NCBI RefSeq assembly: GCF_022346615.1
Contig: NZ_JAKRNS010000018.1
Location: forward strand, 1-32,785
Reading direction: 5' to 3'
DNA length: 32,785 nucleotides
Source: Staphylococcus sp. ACRSN
GTDB taxonomy: Bacteria > Bacillota > Bacilli > Staphylococcales > Staphylococcaceae
This document shows positions 1-7,905 of the stretch, in pieces. Under the pieces are notes generated by a model. That model saw nothing but the letters and a program-made list of their open reading frames with translations, was not told the DNA's origin and ran no database searches. Within the stretch, counting starts at the first letter, position 1. Each line of letters starts with the position of its first letter. Position numbers and translations under genes: made by a program.

Positions 1-66
1 GATAAATATTTTTCAACATAAAAGTTAAATAACTTATTTTATGTAATAACAAAAGGGTGAAATAAT

Positions 67-888
67 ATGGAACATGCTATAAAGGTTAAGAATATATCCA
101 AATATTTTAATAAACAAAAGCGTATTATTGATAACTTATCCTTCACAATACCTAAACATTCTATAACTTTAGTAAAAGGGCAAAACGGCGTAGGAAAAAG
201 CATTACATTAAAACTATTAGCTAAATTGATTCCACCTACAAAAGGACAAATCGATTGTACATATACAATAAGTTACACACCTGATGCATTTCCTAAAAAC
301 ATTAAATTAACAGTAGATGCATATTTAAATTACATGCTTCAACTTCATAAAAACAAAACGAACAACCTAAATAATGAAGATTTAAATGGACTTATTGATA
401 GATTTAATTTAAATTCTTATCGTTATACACCTTTAACTCAACTATCAAAAGGATCTTTGCAAAAGGTTAATATTATCCAATGCTTATTAAGCAATGCAGA
501 TATATTAATTTTTGACGAGCCGTTCTCTGGTTTAGATTATTCAACAGAACATGCATTCATAAATTATTTATCTAGTCTTGCAACGAATAAAACTATTATC
601 TTAACTGCACATAATCATACTGTTGAAAACTCAATCGTTACACATGTATTAGATTTAAATTCCAAGCAATTGGGAGCAGTTCAAGCTAAAGGACATTTTA
701 AATTAAAACAAATATCTATTTTAAATAGGGATATTGCTTTTCCAGATGAGGTACAACAATTCGTCTATAGCAAAACGAATTCAGATAATAATGTAATCGT
801 TATAAATGTATTGAAAACAGAAAGTAATCAATTACTAAAATCATTAATCAACAATAATTATGAAATTATAGAAGTAAAGGAACTGTAA
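67..888 (+). CDS. ABC transporter ATP-binding protein
   Basis: This 273-residue protein is the ATPase of a probable ABC-2 type exporter and should sit on the cytoplasmic face of the membrane. The visible nucleotide-binding motifs are Walker A GQNGVGKS (about 38-45), signature LSKGS (127-131), Walker B ILIFDEP (147-153) and the switch His in TAHNH (183). About 70 residues follow the ATPase core, a common tail in drug or bacteriocin-type exporters. The ATG at 67 has a GGGTGA ribosome site a few bases upstream. The permease starts two bases after its stop, so the pair is one translationally coupled operon. No GntR-type regulator is seen, but one could lie left of the window. The substrate cannot be told from sequence. 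Confidence 0.9.
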   Translation: MEHAIKVKNISKYFNKQKRIIDNLSFTIPKHSITLVKGQNGVGKSITLKLLAKLIPPTKGQIDCTYTISYTPDAFPKNIKLTVDAYLNYMLQLHKNKTNNLNNEDLNGLIDRFNLNSYRYTPLTQLSKGSLQKVNIIQCLLSNADILIFDEPFSGLDYSTEHAFINYLSSLATNKTIILTAHNHTVENSIVTHVLDLNSKQLGAVQAKGHFKLKQISILNRDIAFPDEVQQFVYSKTNSDNNVIVINVLKTESNQLLKSLINNNYEIIEVKEL

Positions 889-890
889 CT

Positions 891-1598
891 ATGCTCACAA
901 CATTTATAAAATATGAAAATTCAAAATTTATGAAATCTTATTTGTATATAGCACCAGTCTTTATTTTTTTACTTGGTGTAGTAGGTATATATATTTATAG
1001 AAATATACCCATTTTATCAAGCTTTGGTTCTACAGCTATTATATTATTTATTATGATGACTTGGATTACTATTATTAATTTTAATCATGACAGTACAAAT
1101 GAGCGTCATATTTTATACACCCAATTGCAAAGTAAAACAAAGTACCTCAATAATAAAATTTTATATTTATTACTTTTTAGTGTTCCATTAATTGTGGTTG
1201 CAATTGTTTATCCAATATTAATCGGTGCATTTGATAAAATGCTATCTATTAATTTACTATTGATTGGACTTACAGTACATTGTTTAATGAGTATTTTCGG
1301 TGTTTTAATAGGTACTTTTGTTACTAATACAATGGCAAAAAATAAAAAATATACATGGCTACTTACGGTGTTCATTATTGTAGTTATACTTACCAAGTCA
1401 TTACTAATTGAAAGCTTGCCTTTATTAAAATGGATTTTGTGGGTTTTTCCACCAATAGATAATTTCATAAATTTATTAACATCTGATCAATTACAATTCA
1501 CAGACATCTATTTTTTGAGTACAGTATTAATCGCTTTAATTTATAGTGCTTGTGCCTATTTTATTATTAAAACATTGTTCCAAAAATATTATGAATAA
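891..1598 (+). CDS. ABC-2 type permease, six-TM membrane subunit
   Basis: This 235-residue, very hydrophobic protein has about six membrane segments (near residues 16-36, 42-63, 89-111, 118-143, 154-174 and 206-228) and few charged residues. That fits the membrane half of a small two-component ABC-2 exporter. It follows the ATPase gene by two bases, and its ribosome site (AAAGGA) lies inside the end of that gene. A dimer of this protein with two ATPase copies is the expected transporter. Sequence motifs do not identify a substrate; lantibiotic-immunity or lipid-type exporters have the same size and topology. A strong hairpin terminator follows. Confidence 0.85.
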   Translation: MLTTFIKYENSKFMKSYLYIAPVFIFLLGVVGIYIYRNIPILSSFGSTAIILFIMMTWITIINFNHDSTNERHILYTQLQSKTKYLNNKILYLLLFSVPLIVVAIVYPILIGAFDKMLSINLLLIGLTVHCLMSIFGVLIGTFVTNTMAKNKKYTWLLTVFIIVVILTKSLLIESLPLLKWILWVFPPIDNFINLLTSDQLQFTDIYFLSTVLIALIYSACAYFIIKTLFQKYYE

Positions 1599-1606
1599 AA
1601 ATATAC

Positions 1607-1653
1607 AAAAAAGTAGTCCCCAGAAACAGAATATGTTCTAAGGACTACTTTTC
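1607..1653. terminator. Bidirectional terminator between ABC permease and small membrane gene
   Basis: An inverted repeat with arms AAGTAGTCC (1611-1619) and GGACTACTT (1642-1650) is flanked by an A-run on the left and T-rich sequence on the right. It can terminate both the + strand exporter operon and the convergent minus-strand small gene. Confidence 0.8.
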
Positions 1654-1710
1654 ATTTTAAAAATTCAAATTGTTAAATACTTATCTATATTTATATTCCA
1701 CTTTCATTAA

Positions 1711-1902
1711 TTAAGCAATAAAAACAAATAGCTCAATCAGTGCAATAATTAAAAATACTAGAAAAACAATTCCATAAATATTGTTATTAGATTTTGCAGA
1801 TCCCTTGGCTTTCTGTTTACTATTTAAATTAGAAACGAAAGTGATTCCTGCATAAACCGCAATTAATACTGTGATTGCAAAAATAACCCAAATACCAGAC
1901 AT
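1711..1902 (-). CDS. Small two-TM membrane protein of unknown function
   Basis: This is a 63-residue protein if translation starts at the ATG at 1902 (MSGIWVIF), which has a GAAGGGG ribosome site at 1912-1918. An upstream in-frame GTG at 1920 overlaps that site and is unlikely. Two hydrophobic segments (about residues 3-24 and 43-62) flank a short polar loop rich in Lys, Ser and Asn (SKQKAKGSAKSNNN). That is a hairpin membrane topology with the loop probably cytoplasmic. No family is recognised. It is monocistronic, convergent with the ABC exporter and divergent from the VOC gene. Confidence 0.7.
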   Translation of the reverse strand: MSGIWVIFAITVLIAVYAGITFVSNLNSKQKAKGSAKSNNNIYGIVFLVFLIIALIELFVFIA

Positions 1903-2027
1903 AAAATTACGCCCCTTCACTTTTACTTAAATATACATTTTACCTAAATTTTATATTTTATGATATATACATTTTAATACATTTTAAGCTTATATCCAAT
2001 GCTATTTAATTATAATTTTGTGAACAT

Positions 2028-2079
2028 ACGAATAGAACTACTGTTCGTCATACAAATATATATAAAAATACGTTATAAT
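2028..2079 (+). promoter_or_regulatory. Putative operator (inverted repeat) and promoter of the VOC gene
   Basis: A TATAAT hexamer at 2074-2079 lies 34 bases before the VOC start codon, but no good -35 is seen. At 2028-2048 there is an inverted repeat with arms ACGAATAG and CTGTTCGT around a five-base centre (one mismatch). It sits just upstream of, or over, the -35 region. It may be a binding site for a MarR- or TetR-type regulator; this is inference. Confidence 0.4.
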
Positions 2080-2113
2080 AAGATGAAAAGACAAAAATAG
2101 AGGGGTACATTTA

Positions 2114-2923
2114 ATGAATGGTCTTAGAAGTGTTACAACCGGTACAAGTGATTTAACGAAAACTAAAACGTTATTTAATGATATACTCGGACTAAATGTT
2201 GCAGAAAAGGGACAAGCCCTTCGTTTTGGAGATGCTGAATTAAATTCTGGGACAAGGTTACATTTTGTCGAAATACCTAATTATGATAATCGTAATAATC
2301 ATATTGAAAATATTGGTCTTCGTATCCCAAGCGACGAAGGACTCGCAGAATATCAAGATATTTTAACGCAACATCAAATCAAATATGAAGCAATTACTGA
2401 TTTAAATGGACATAAATACTTCAACTTTAAAGATAGTAATCATCAACCCTTTAATATATATTCAAATGAACATAATACTGGTACACCACTTGGTATGCCG
2501 ACATTTGACAGTACTGTAAACCCATTACATCAAATACAAGGCTTAGGTCCAGTAATGATAAGAGTTAATGAGTTGTTACTTACTCAATCTGTATTAACAG
2601 AAGTTTTTGGATTAATACATTTCGCTGAATATACACCATCAGTAAATTCAGATTATAAAGTACAAGTATTCCAAATTGGCGATGGTGGACTGGGTGGAGA
2701 GCTACATGTTCATGCCTCAGATATCCCCTTGGAGTTGCCTGAGCATGGTATTGTAGAACAAATTGAATTTGCAACGGAATCTAAATCACAATTCCAGCAT
2801 GCAATTGACCAATTAGAATCAATCGGTATAAAATATCAAAGTCTTGATCAAAGTGGAGAAAGATCCATTAGGATTTCTGAAAATAGCGGTATCACTTTTA
2901 TATTAACATTAGAAGAACAATAG
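2114..2923 (+). CDS. Two-domain VOC (glyoxalase/extradiol-dioxygenase fold) protein
   Basis: The 269-residue protein has two vicinal-oxygen-chelate modules (about 1-120 and 140-269). Its overall layout is like MhqA/MhqO-type ring-cleaving dioxygenases and other glyoxalase-family proteins of Firmicutes. The positions that normally hold metal ligands are changed in both modules. The first strand reads GLRSVTTG where GxHHVT is usual, the second reads ENIGL and VEQIEF where xHHIAF is usual, and the final Glu is absent (FILTLEE). It may therefore be a non-catalytic or differently acting member. The ATG at 2114 follows AGAGGGG at 2099-2105. The next small gene starts 14 bases after its stop, suggesting an operon. 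The substrate is unknown. Confidence 0.85.
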   Translation: MNGLRSVTTGTSDLTKTKTLFNDILGLNVAEKGQALRFGDAELNSGTRLHFVEIPNYDNRNNHIENIGLRIPSDEGLAEYQDILTQHQIKYEAITDLNGHKYFNFKDSNHQPFNIYSNEHNTGTPLGMPTFDSTVNPLHQIQGLGPVMIRVNELLLTQSVLTEVFGLIHFAEYTPSVNSDYKVQVFQIGDGGLGGELHVHASDIPLELPEHGIVEQIEFATESKSQFQHAIDQLESIGIKYQSLDQSGERSIRISENSGITFILTLEEQ

Positions 2924-2937
2924 AAAGGATTTTTAAA

Positions 2938-3141
2938 ATGTTACATGAAACTTGGAAAGAACGAACACCTATAAAAAAAGTAGAAGTTACACATACAGAT
3001 GCACAAAAATTCAAAGTATCAGATATGTTAACTGTAGGAAAGCAATATTCTGTTATTAATGAAACTGAAGAATATTATCAAATTATCGACAATTCTGGAC
3101 TTGTTGGTGGTTATTACAAAACTTATTTTAAAGAAGTATAA
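2938..3141 (+). CDS. Small conserved protein, DUF6501-like
   Basis: This 67-residue soluble, charged protein begins MLHETWKERTPIKKVEVTHT and ends with the pattern DNSGLVGGYYKTYF. The Trp-Lys start, the VTHTDA segment and the GGYYK end match, from memory, a small Bacillales family (DUF6501) of unknown function; a profile search was not possible. The ATG at 2938 follows AGAAAGGA. It lies just downstream of the VOC gene and is probably co-transcribed. No terminator is obvious after it. Confidence 0.7.
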   Translation: MLHETWKERTPIKKVEVTHTDAQKFKVSDMLTVGKQYSVINETEEYYQIIDNSGLVGGYYKTYFKEV

Positions 3142-3292
3142 TAATTAACACTATAACCATATAGCTTTCTTTAAAATTAAACAGTTATTCATTTTTCAAT
3201 CAATTGTAGACTAGAAATTGGAATGGCATTAGTAATATTTCAATTAAAATAGCATTATAATTAACATATTTTTTAAATTAGAAAATGTGAGC

Positions 3293-3344
3293 TATAATAC
3301 TATTATTTGATATTACTTTCGGACACTATTAATAGTAACCGAAA
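3293..3344 (+). promoter_or_regulatory. Promoter region and 28-bp palindrome upstream of the MoxR-VWA operon
   Basis: The 286-base gap 3142-3427 holds a TATAAT at 3293-3298 with a poor -35. About 20 bases downstream, centred at 3330/3331, is an imperfect palindrome (3317-3344). Its core is ACTATT|AATAGT, with outer arms TTTCGG and CCGAAA and one mismatched two-base step. It could be an operator just after the start site or a leader hairpin. A second weak hairpin (arms CTATTTT and AAAATAG, 3372-3397) follows. No other gene is seen in the gap. Confidence 0.4.
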
Positions 3345-3427
3345 CAATGCATTCATATTCCAAATTCCAGTCTATTTTTAATGTGTCAGTAAAATAGATG
3401 AAAACGAACGACAAAAGGAGAATAACA

Positions 3428-4219
3428 ATGACTAATACACAATATATAAATAAAGATGAAACAGTATTTAATGATGCAATTTCACTTATGGAATTAAATA
3501 AAAACCTCTTACTAAAAGGACCAACTGGTTCTGGGAAAACTAAATTGGCAGAATCATTAAGTGAACAATTAAACAAGCCAATGCATCAAATTAATTGTTC
3601 AGTTGATTTGGATGCAGAAAGTTTACTTGGATTCAAAACGATACAAACCACGGACAATGGTACTCAAGAGATAATATTTATAGATGGACCAGTAATAAAG
3701 GCAATGAAGGAAGGTCATTTACTCTATATTGATGAAATTAATATGGCTAAGCCTGAAACATTACCAATATTAAACGGTGTATTAGATTATCGTAGAAAAT
3801 TGACTAACCCATTTACTGGAGAAGTTGTTAATGCAGCTCCTGGTTTCAATGTGATTGCTGCGATAAACGAAGGATACATCGGTACGTTACCAATGAATGA
3901 GGCATTAAAAAATCGTTTTGTAGTTATTGAAGTGGATTACATTGATGGTGATATATTAAGTGATGTCATTAAAAACCAAAGTCAATTACAAGACGAAACG
4001 TTAATTCATAGTATTATTAAATTCAATGAAGATTTACGTACGATGTCCAAACAAGGTCAAATTTCAGAAGAAGCTGCTAGTATTCGTGCATTAATCGACT
4101 TAAGTGATTTAGCAACTATTATGCCAATCAAAAGAGCAATTAAACGAACTATAATTGATAAACTTGAAGATGAAAGAGAGCAACAAGCGATAATAAATGC
4201 AGTAGAATTAAACTTTTAG
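3428..4219 (+). CDS. MoxR/NorQ-type AAA+ ATPase
   Basis: The 263-residue protein is a MoxR-family AAA+ ATPase, a class that acts as a chaperone together with a VWA-domain protein. Walker A is GPTGSGKT (31-38), Walker B is LLYIDEIN (about 98-105), and the conserved NEALKNRF segment near residue 160 carries the sensor/arginine-finger region. The start at 3428 (MTNTQYIN) is preferred because AAGGAG lies seven bases before it; an in-frame ATG at 3398 lacks a ribosome site. The VWA gene follows after 12 bases. The pair matches B. subtilis YojN/YojO from memory. The client protein or metal cofactor is unknown. Confidence 0.88.
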   Translation: MTNTQYINKDETVFNDAISLMELNKNLLLKGPTGSGKTKLAESLSEQLNKPMHQINCSVDLDAESLLGFKTIQTTDNGTQEIIFIDGPVIKAMKEGHLLYIDEINMAKPETLPILNGVLDYRRKLTNPFTGEVVNAAPGFNVIAAINEGYIGTLPMNEALKNRFVVIEVDYIDGDILSDVIKNQSQLQDETLIHSIIKFNEDLRTMSKQGQISEEAASIRALIDLSDLATIMPIKRAIKRTIIDKLEDEREQQAIINAVELNF

Positions 4220-4231
4220 TGAGGGATAATC

Positions 4232-6124
4232 ATGAGCGATCGCTTTATTAAATTTAATGATGAACAACTAGATGCTAAACAGGTGATGATGCTTCAAGAT
4301 TTAGCTCGGTTACTTCTTAAAAATGAACAGACACAAGTAAAAATTCAAAAATTCCCTTATTATGATCCAATTCAAAATTCATTAATTACGAGTTCATTTT
4401 GGACACATAGAGAATCAGAAATTGAAACAATCGGATTAAAAACCGATGTAATGTTAGCTGCATATGGTTATAGACTGATGGATAAAAAAATTGTTAATGA
4501 AGTTATTCATAATAACGAATTTGAACATCCTAAATTTTTCCAACAGCTCTTTAAATTGCTAGAAGACATGCGTGTACTAAATATAATTATGAGCGAAAGA
4601 CCATCTACAAAATATGCAATCCAAAAGCGAATTTCTATTCGCCTCAATTTTACTGAAACACAAATTAATGTATACAAGACAAAAACAACCTTTACTGATT
4701 TGTTATTTTTAAATTTAGAAAAATCATTTCTACAAGAAAATTTTTATGATTTACCAGTTATTAATTCACAAATTGATGATGCAGTTTTTGTAATGTATCA
4801 ATATTTACCAAACTTTTTCCAGAATTCAACCTCTGAAGATAATATGTATTTAGCAGAACGTATTATGTATCAAATGGACCATTTACTAAATGAAGATATG
4901 CTTAATGAGTATTATCATTTACCTAAAAAAGTTTATGAAGCTATGAACGAATTAAACTTCGAAGATTTAACAAGAACAGATGCTAGTAATGCTGACGGAC
5001 ATAATCAGCATGAAAAAAACGATGAAGATATAGTAACTGAAGAAATGGAGTCCAATAACCAAGATAGTGCTTCGGAAGGCGGGGCATACCTTGAAATGGA
5101 ATTGCATGAAGGAGAAAACAGTGAAGTATTAAGTGATAACGACACCGCTAGAGAAGGTGACGCCTCAGATGACATGACTGATATGCAATCGAAAAAAGGG
5201 AAAGGTTCTACGACAGAACGTGATGATGAAGGTGGAGAGAATGTAGGTTTCAATCCTGCATTTGCATTAACTGGTATCAATGACAATGTTGAGATTAAAT
5301 GGAATAAACCTGATATATTACCAGAATATATCTCGAGCTATCAAGAAGTAGAAACACAAGTTCAATTTGAAACTAAAGATTTAATACAAATAATTAAAAA
5401 AGCAATCGATCGAGAATCACAAGATGCACGTCATAATTTGACTAAAGGCAGATTGCAAAAGAATTTATTAAATTGGTTTATCGATGATCAATATAAACTA
5501 TTTTATAAAAAGCAAGATTTAAGTCAAACTTTTGATGCAACTTTCACGTTATTAATTGATGCTTCGGCAAGTATGCAGGATAAAATGGAAGAAACAATAA
5601 AAGGCGTTGTACTCTTTCATGAAACGTTAAAATCATTAAATGTAAAACATGAAATACTTGCATTTAATGAAGATGCTTTTGATGCTGATGAGCGCAACCA
5701 ACCGAATATTATTGACGAAATAATAAACTATGATTACTCGATAAACCCAAAAAATGGACCAAGAATTATGGCACTCACACCTCAAGACGACAATCGAGAT
5801 GGTGTTGCAATCAGAATAGCAAGTGATCGTTTATTACGCCGTTCTCATAAGCAACGATTTTTAATTGTATTCTCTGATGGGGAGCCATCCGCTTATAATT
5901 ATAGTCAAGATGGTATATTAGATACTTATGAGGCAGTAGAAACTGCAAGAAAAATGGGCTTAGAAGTCTTTAACGTATTTTTAAGCCAAGAAACGATTAC
6001 TGAAGATATCGAGCAAACCATTCATAATATTTATGGTCAATATGCACTATTTGTTGAAGGCGTTGAAAACTTACCTAGTCATTTATCTCCTTTACTGAAA
6101 AAATTACTATTAAAATCTTTTTAA
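4232..6124 (+). CDS. VWA-domain protein, partner of the MoxR ATPase
   Basis: The 630-residue protein has three parts. The first is an N-terminal region of about 245 residues without recognised motifs. The second is a very acidic, low-complexity linker (about 247-340, rich in Glu, Asp, Ser, Gly). The third is a C-terminal von Willebrand A domain with the MIDAS motif DASAS (about 443-447) and a later FSDGEPS (about 547-553). This resembles CobT/NorD-type partners of MoxR ATPases, which couple ATP hydrolysis to metal insertion or complex remodelling. There is no signal peptide or membrane segment, so a cytoplasmic location is likely. The ATG at 4232 follows GAGGG. Both genes of the pair are intact; the target is not identifiable here. 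Confidence 0.85.
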   Translation: MSDRFIKFNDEQLDAKQVMMLQDLARLLLKNEQTQVKIQKFPYYDPIQNSLITSSFWTHRESEIETIGLKTDVMLAAYGYRLMDKKIVNEVIHNNEFEHPKFFQQLFKLLEDMRVLNIIMSERPSTKYAIQKRISIRLNFTETQINVYKTKTTFTDLLFLNLEKSFLQENFYDLPVINSQIDDAVFVMYQYLPNFFQNSTSEDNMYLAERIMYQMDHLLNEDMLNEYYHLPKKVYEAMNELNFEDLTRTDASNADGHNQHEKNDEDIVTEEMESNNQDSASEGGAYLEMELHEGENSEVLSDNDTAREGDASDDMTDMQSKKGKGSTTERDDEGGENVGFNPAFALTGINDNVEIKWNKPDILPEYISSYQEVETQVQFETKDLIQIIKKAIDRESQDARHNLTKGRLQKNLLNWFIDDQYKLFYKKQDLSQTFDATFTLLIDASASMQDKMEETIKGVVLFHETLKSLNVKHEILAFNEDAFDADERNQPNIIDEIINYDYSINPKNGPRIMALTPQDDNRDGVAIRIASDRLLRRSHKQRFLIVFSDGEPSAYNYSQDGILDTYEAVETARKMGLEVFNVFLSQETITEDIEQTIHNIYGQYALFVEGVENLPSHLSPLLKKLLLKSF

Positions 6125-6144
6125 TAAACCAATAAATATTCACC

Positions 6145-6178
6145 TAGCTATTTAAATATTCAGAAATTTATATAGCTA
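6145..6178 (+). terminator. AT-rich hairpin after the VWA gene
   Basis: Arms TAGCTATTTAAAT (6145-6157) and ATTTATATAGCTA (6166-6178) pair over 13 positions with one mismatch. No U-run follows, so it is a weak terminator or a processing hairpin between the VWA gene and brnQ. Confidence 0.35.
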
Positions 6179-6239
6179 AATATTATTAAGCATGATAGAA
6201 TAGGTAAGATTATTTTTTAATTTAGAAGGAGCAACAAAA

Positions 6240-7583
6240 ATGAATAAAAATACTTGGATTATAGGTTTCACTTTATTTGCCATGTTCTTTGGTGCAGGAA
6301 ATCTTATTTTCCCACCTAGTTTAGGTTTAGATAGTGGTAAATATTTTTGGCCAGCCATCCTTGCGTTTGCATTAACAGGTATAGGTTTGCCATTACTTGG
6401 CGTAATCGTGGGTGCATTAGATAAACAAGGTTACATTGGTTCTTTAAATAAGATTTCACCAAAGTTTTCTATTGTATTCTTAATTATAATATATTTAACG
6501 ATAGGACCACTTTTCGCAATCCCGCGTACAGCATCAACATCGTTTGAAATGACAGTGACACCTATTGCTCATACAAATAGTAGTCTTGCATTATTTATAT
6601 TTACTGTAATCTACTTCTTAATCGTATTATATTTATGTATTAATCCTAATAAAATGGTTGATAGAATTGGTTCAATACTTACACCATTATTATTAATTAC
6701 TATATTAGCAATGATTGTTAAAGGCTTTATGGATTATCATGGCAATACTGGTAGTCAAGCCGCTGAAGGTTTCACATCAAACTTCACCGGTTTCTCACAA
6801 GGTTTTACAAACGGTTATTTAACAATGGATGCAATTGCTGCTATCGCTTTCTCAATGATTGTAGTAAACGCTGTTAAAGCAACAGGTATTACGCATGCTA
6901 ATAAAATCTTTAAACAGACTTTAATTGCAGGATTAATAGCTGCCGTAGCGTTACTCTTTATTTATGTGTCATTAGGCTATATTGGTAATCATATGAATTT
7001 ATCTTCTGAAAAGATTACGAGTCTTAAATCAAATGATCAAAATATTGGTACCTATTTATTAACGACAGTGGCGAGTGTTGGATTCGGTACATTCGGTAAA
7101 TATTTACTTGGTATCATCGTGGCACTTGCTTGTTTAACTACAGCTTGTGGACTTGTAGTTGCAGTAGCAGAATATTTCCACAGAATTTTTCCTAAAGTAT
7201 CGTATAAAGCATTCGTAATCATCTTTACGATTATTAGTTTTATACTTGCAAATCAAGGTTTGAATTCAGTGATAACTATGTCTGTACCGGTATTAAGCAT
7301 TGTGTATCCAGTTGCGATTACGATTGTCTTACTTATTTTATTGGCTAGTTTTATACCAACAAAGCCAATTGCACAACAAGTACCTATAACAGTTGTAACA
7401 ATTATTTCAATTTTAAGCGTTATTCATACACAAGGTTGGTTAAAGCTTAGCTTTATCGATAGTTTACCATTAAAGCAGTATTCGTTAGAATGGTTCCCAA
7501 TAGCAGTTCTTTTTACAATTGTTGGTTATATTGTAGCTACATTTGTTAAAAAACAATCTCCAATTGTTTATGATAAAGAATAG
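6240..7583 (+). CDS. brnQ: Branched-chain amino acid:cation symporter, BrnQ family
   Basis: This 447-residue integral membrane protein has about 12 hydrophobic segments and belongs to the LIVCS family of Na+/H+-coupled leucine, isoleucine and valine importers. The N-terminal signature [15 protein letters not shown] is typical. The ATG at 6240 follows AGAAGGAG. Staphylococci carry several brnQ copies with different substrate range, and the copy at this chromosomal place in S. aureus is the one called brnQ3; that equivalence rests on gene order and is tentative. It is transcribed alone and ends in a strong terminator. Confidence 0.88.
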   Translation: MNKNTWIIGFTLFAMFFGAGNLIFPPSLGLDSGKYFWPAILAFALTGIGLPLLGVIVGALDKQGYIGSLNKISPKFSIVFLIIIYLTIGPLFAIPRTASTSFEMTVTPIAHTNSSLALFIFTVIYFLIVLYLCINPNKMVDRIGSILTPLLLITILAMIVKGFMDYHGNTGSQAAEGFTSNFTGFSQGFTNGYLTMDAIAAIAFSMIVVNAVKATGITHANKIFKQTLIAGLIAAVALLFIYVSLGYIGNHMNLSSEKITSLKSNDQNIGTYLLTTVASVGFGTFGKYLLGIIVALACLTTACGLVVAVAEYFHRIFPKVSYKAFVIIFTIISFILANQGLNSVITMSVPVLSIVYPVAITIVLLILLASFIPTKPIAQQVPITVVTIISILSVIHTQGWLKLSFIDSLPLKQYSLEWFPIAVLFTIVGYIVATFVKKQSPIVYDKE

Positions 7584-7633
7584 CCTATATATTAATGAGT
7601 AATGATTTTAAATAGATCTTGAATAATAATCAT

Positions 7634-7683
7634 AAACGTCAACTTCTATTGTTATAATATAGAAGTTGACGTTTTCTTTTTAT
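7634..7683 (+). terminator. Rho-independent terminator of brnQ
   Basis: A perfect 16-bp stem (AAACGTCAACTTCTAT at 7634-7649 with its complement at 7659-7674) has a nine-base loop and is followed by TTTTCTTTTT. Confidence 0.9.
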
Positions 7684-7690
7684 GTTAGAT

Positions 7691-7719
7691 TTGACTTTTT
7701 TATTGTTATACTTTATTAA
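7691..7719 (+). promoter_or_regulatory. Orphan promoter-like sequence downstream of brnQ
   Basis: TTGACT (7691-7696), 17 bases, then TATTAA (7714-7719) lies in the 322-base gap 7584-7905, after the brnQ terminator and with no + strand gene ahead. A terminator hairpin ends about 140 bases on. It may drive a small RNA, or may be chance in AT-rich sequence. Nothing else is seen in this gap apart from the two terminators. Confidence 0.3.
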
Positions 7720-7823
7720 TATCTCAAATTATTTTGTTTTTGTTTTCAAAAATGGTTCATAAAAAAGCTTGATTTTTGATCGTAACTTTCACATGAAAAT
7801 TCACTTTCATTCAATACCGATAT

Positions 7824-7867
7824 AAAAGAGGACTAATCTAAATTATTTAGATTAGTCCTCTTATTTT
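7824..7867. terminator. Bidirectional terminator at the end of telA
   Basis: AAGAGGACTAATCTAAAT (7826-7843) pairs with its complement at 7845-7862, giving a stem of about 17 bp with a minimal loop. The minus strand continues with CTTTTATAT after the stem, so it closes the acyP-xpaC-telA operon. The + strand side is TTATTTT. Confidence 0.8.
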
Positions 7868-7905
7868 GTGTATCATTATTTTTTACTAGGCGTTTTAAAA
7901 CATCG

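Noticed and set aside
2114..2923. Assignment as catechol dioxygenase or mhqO
   Set aside because: The fold fits, but the His/Glu metal ligands are missing, so no enzyme name is given.
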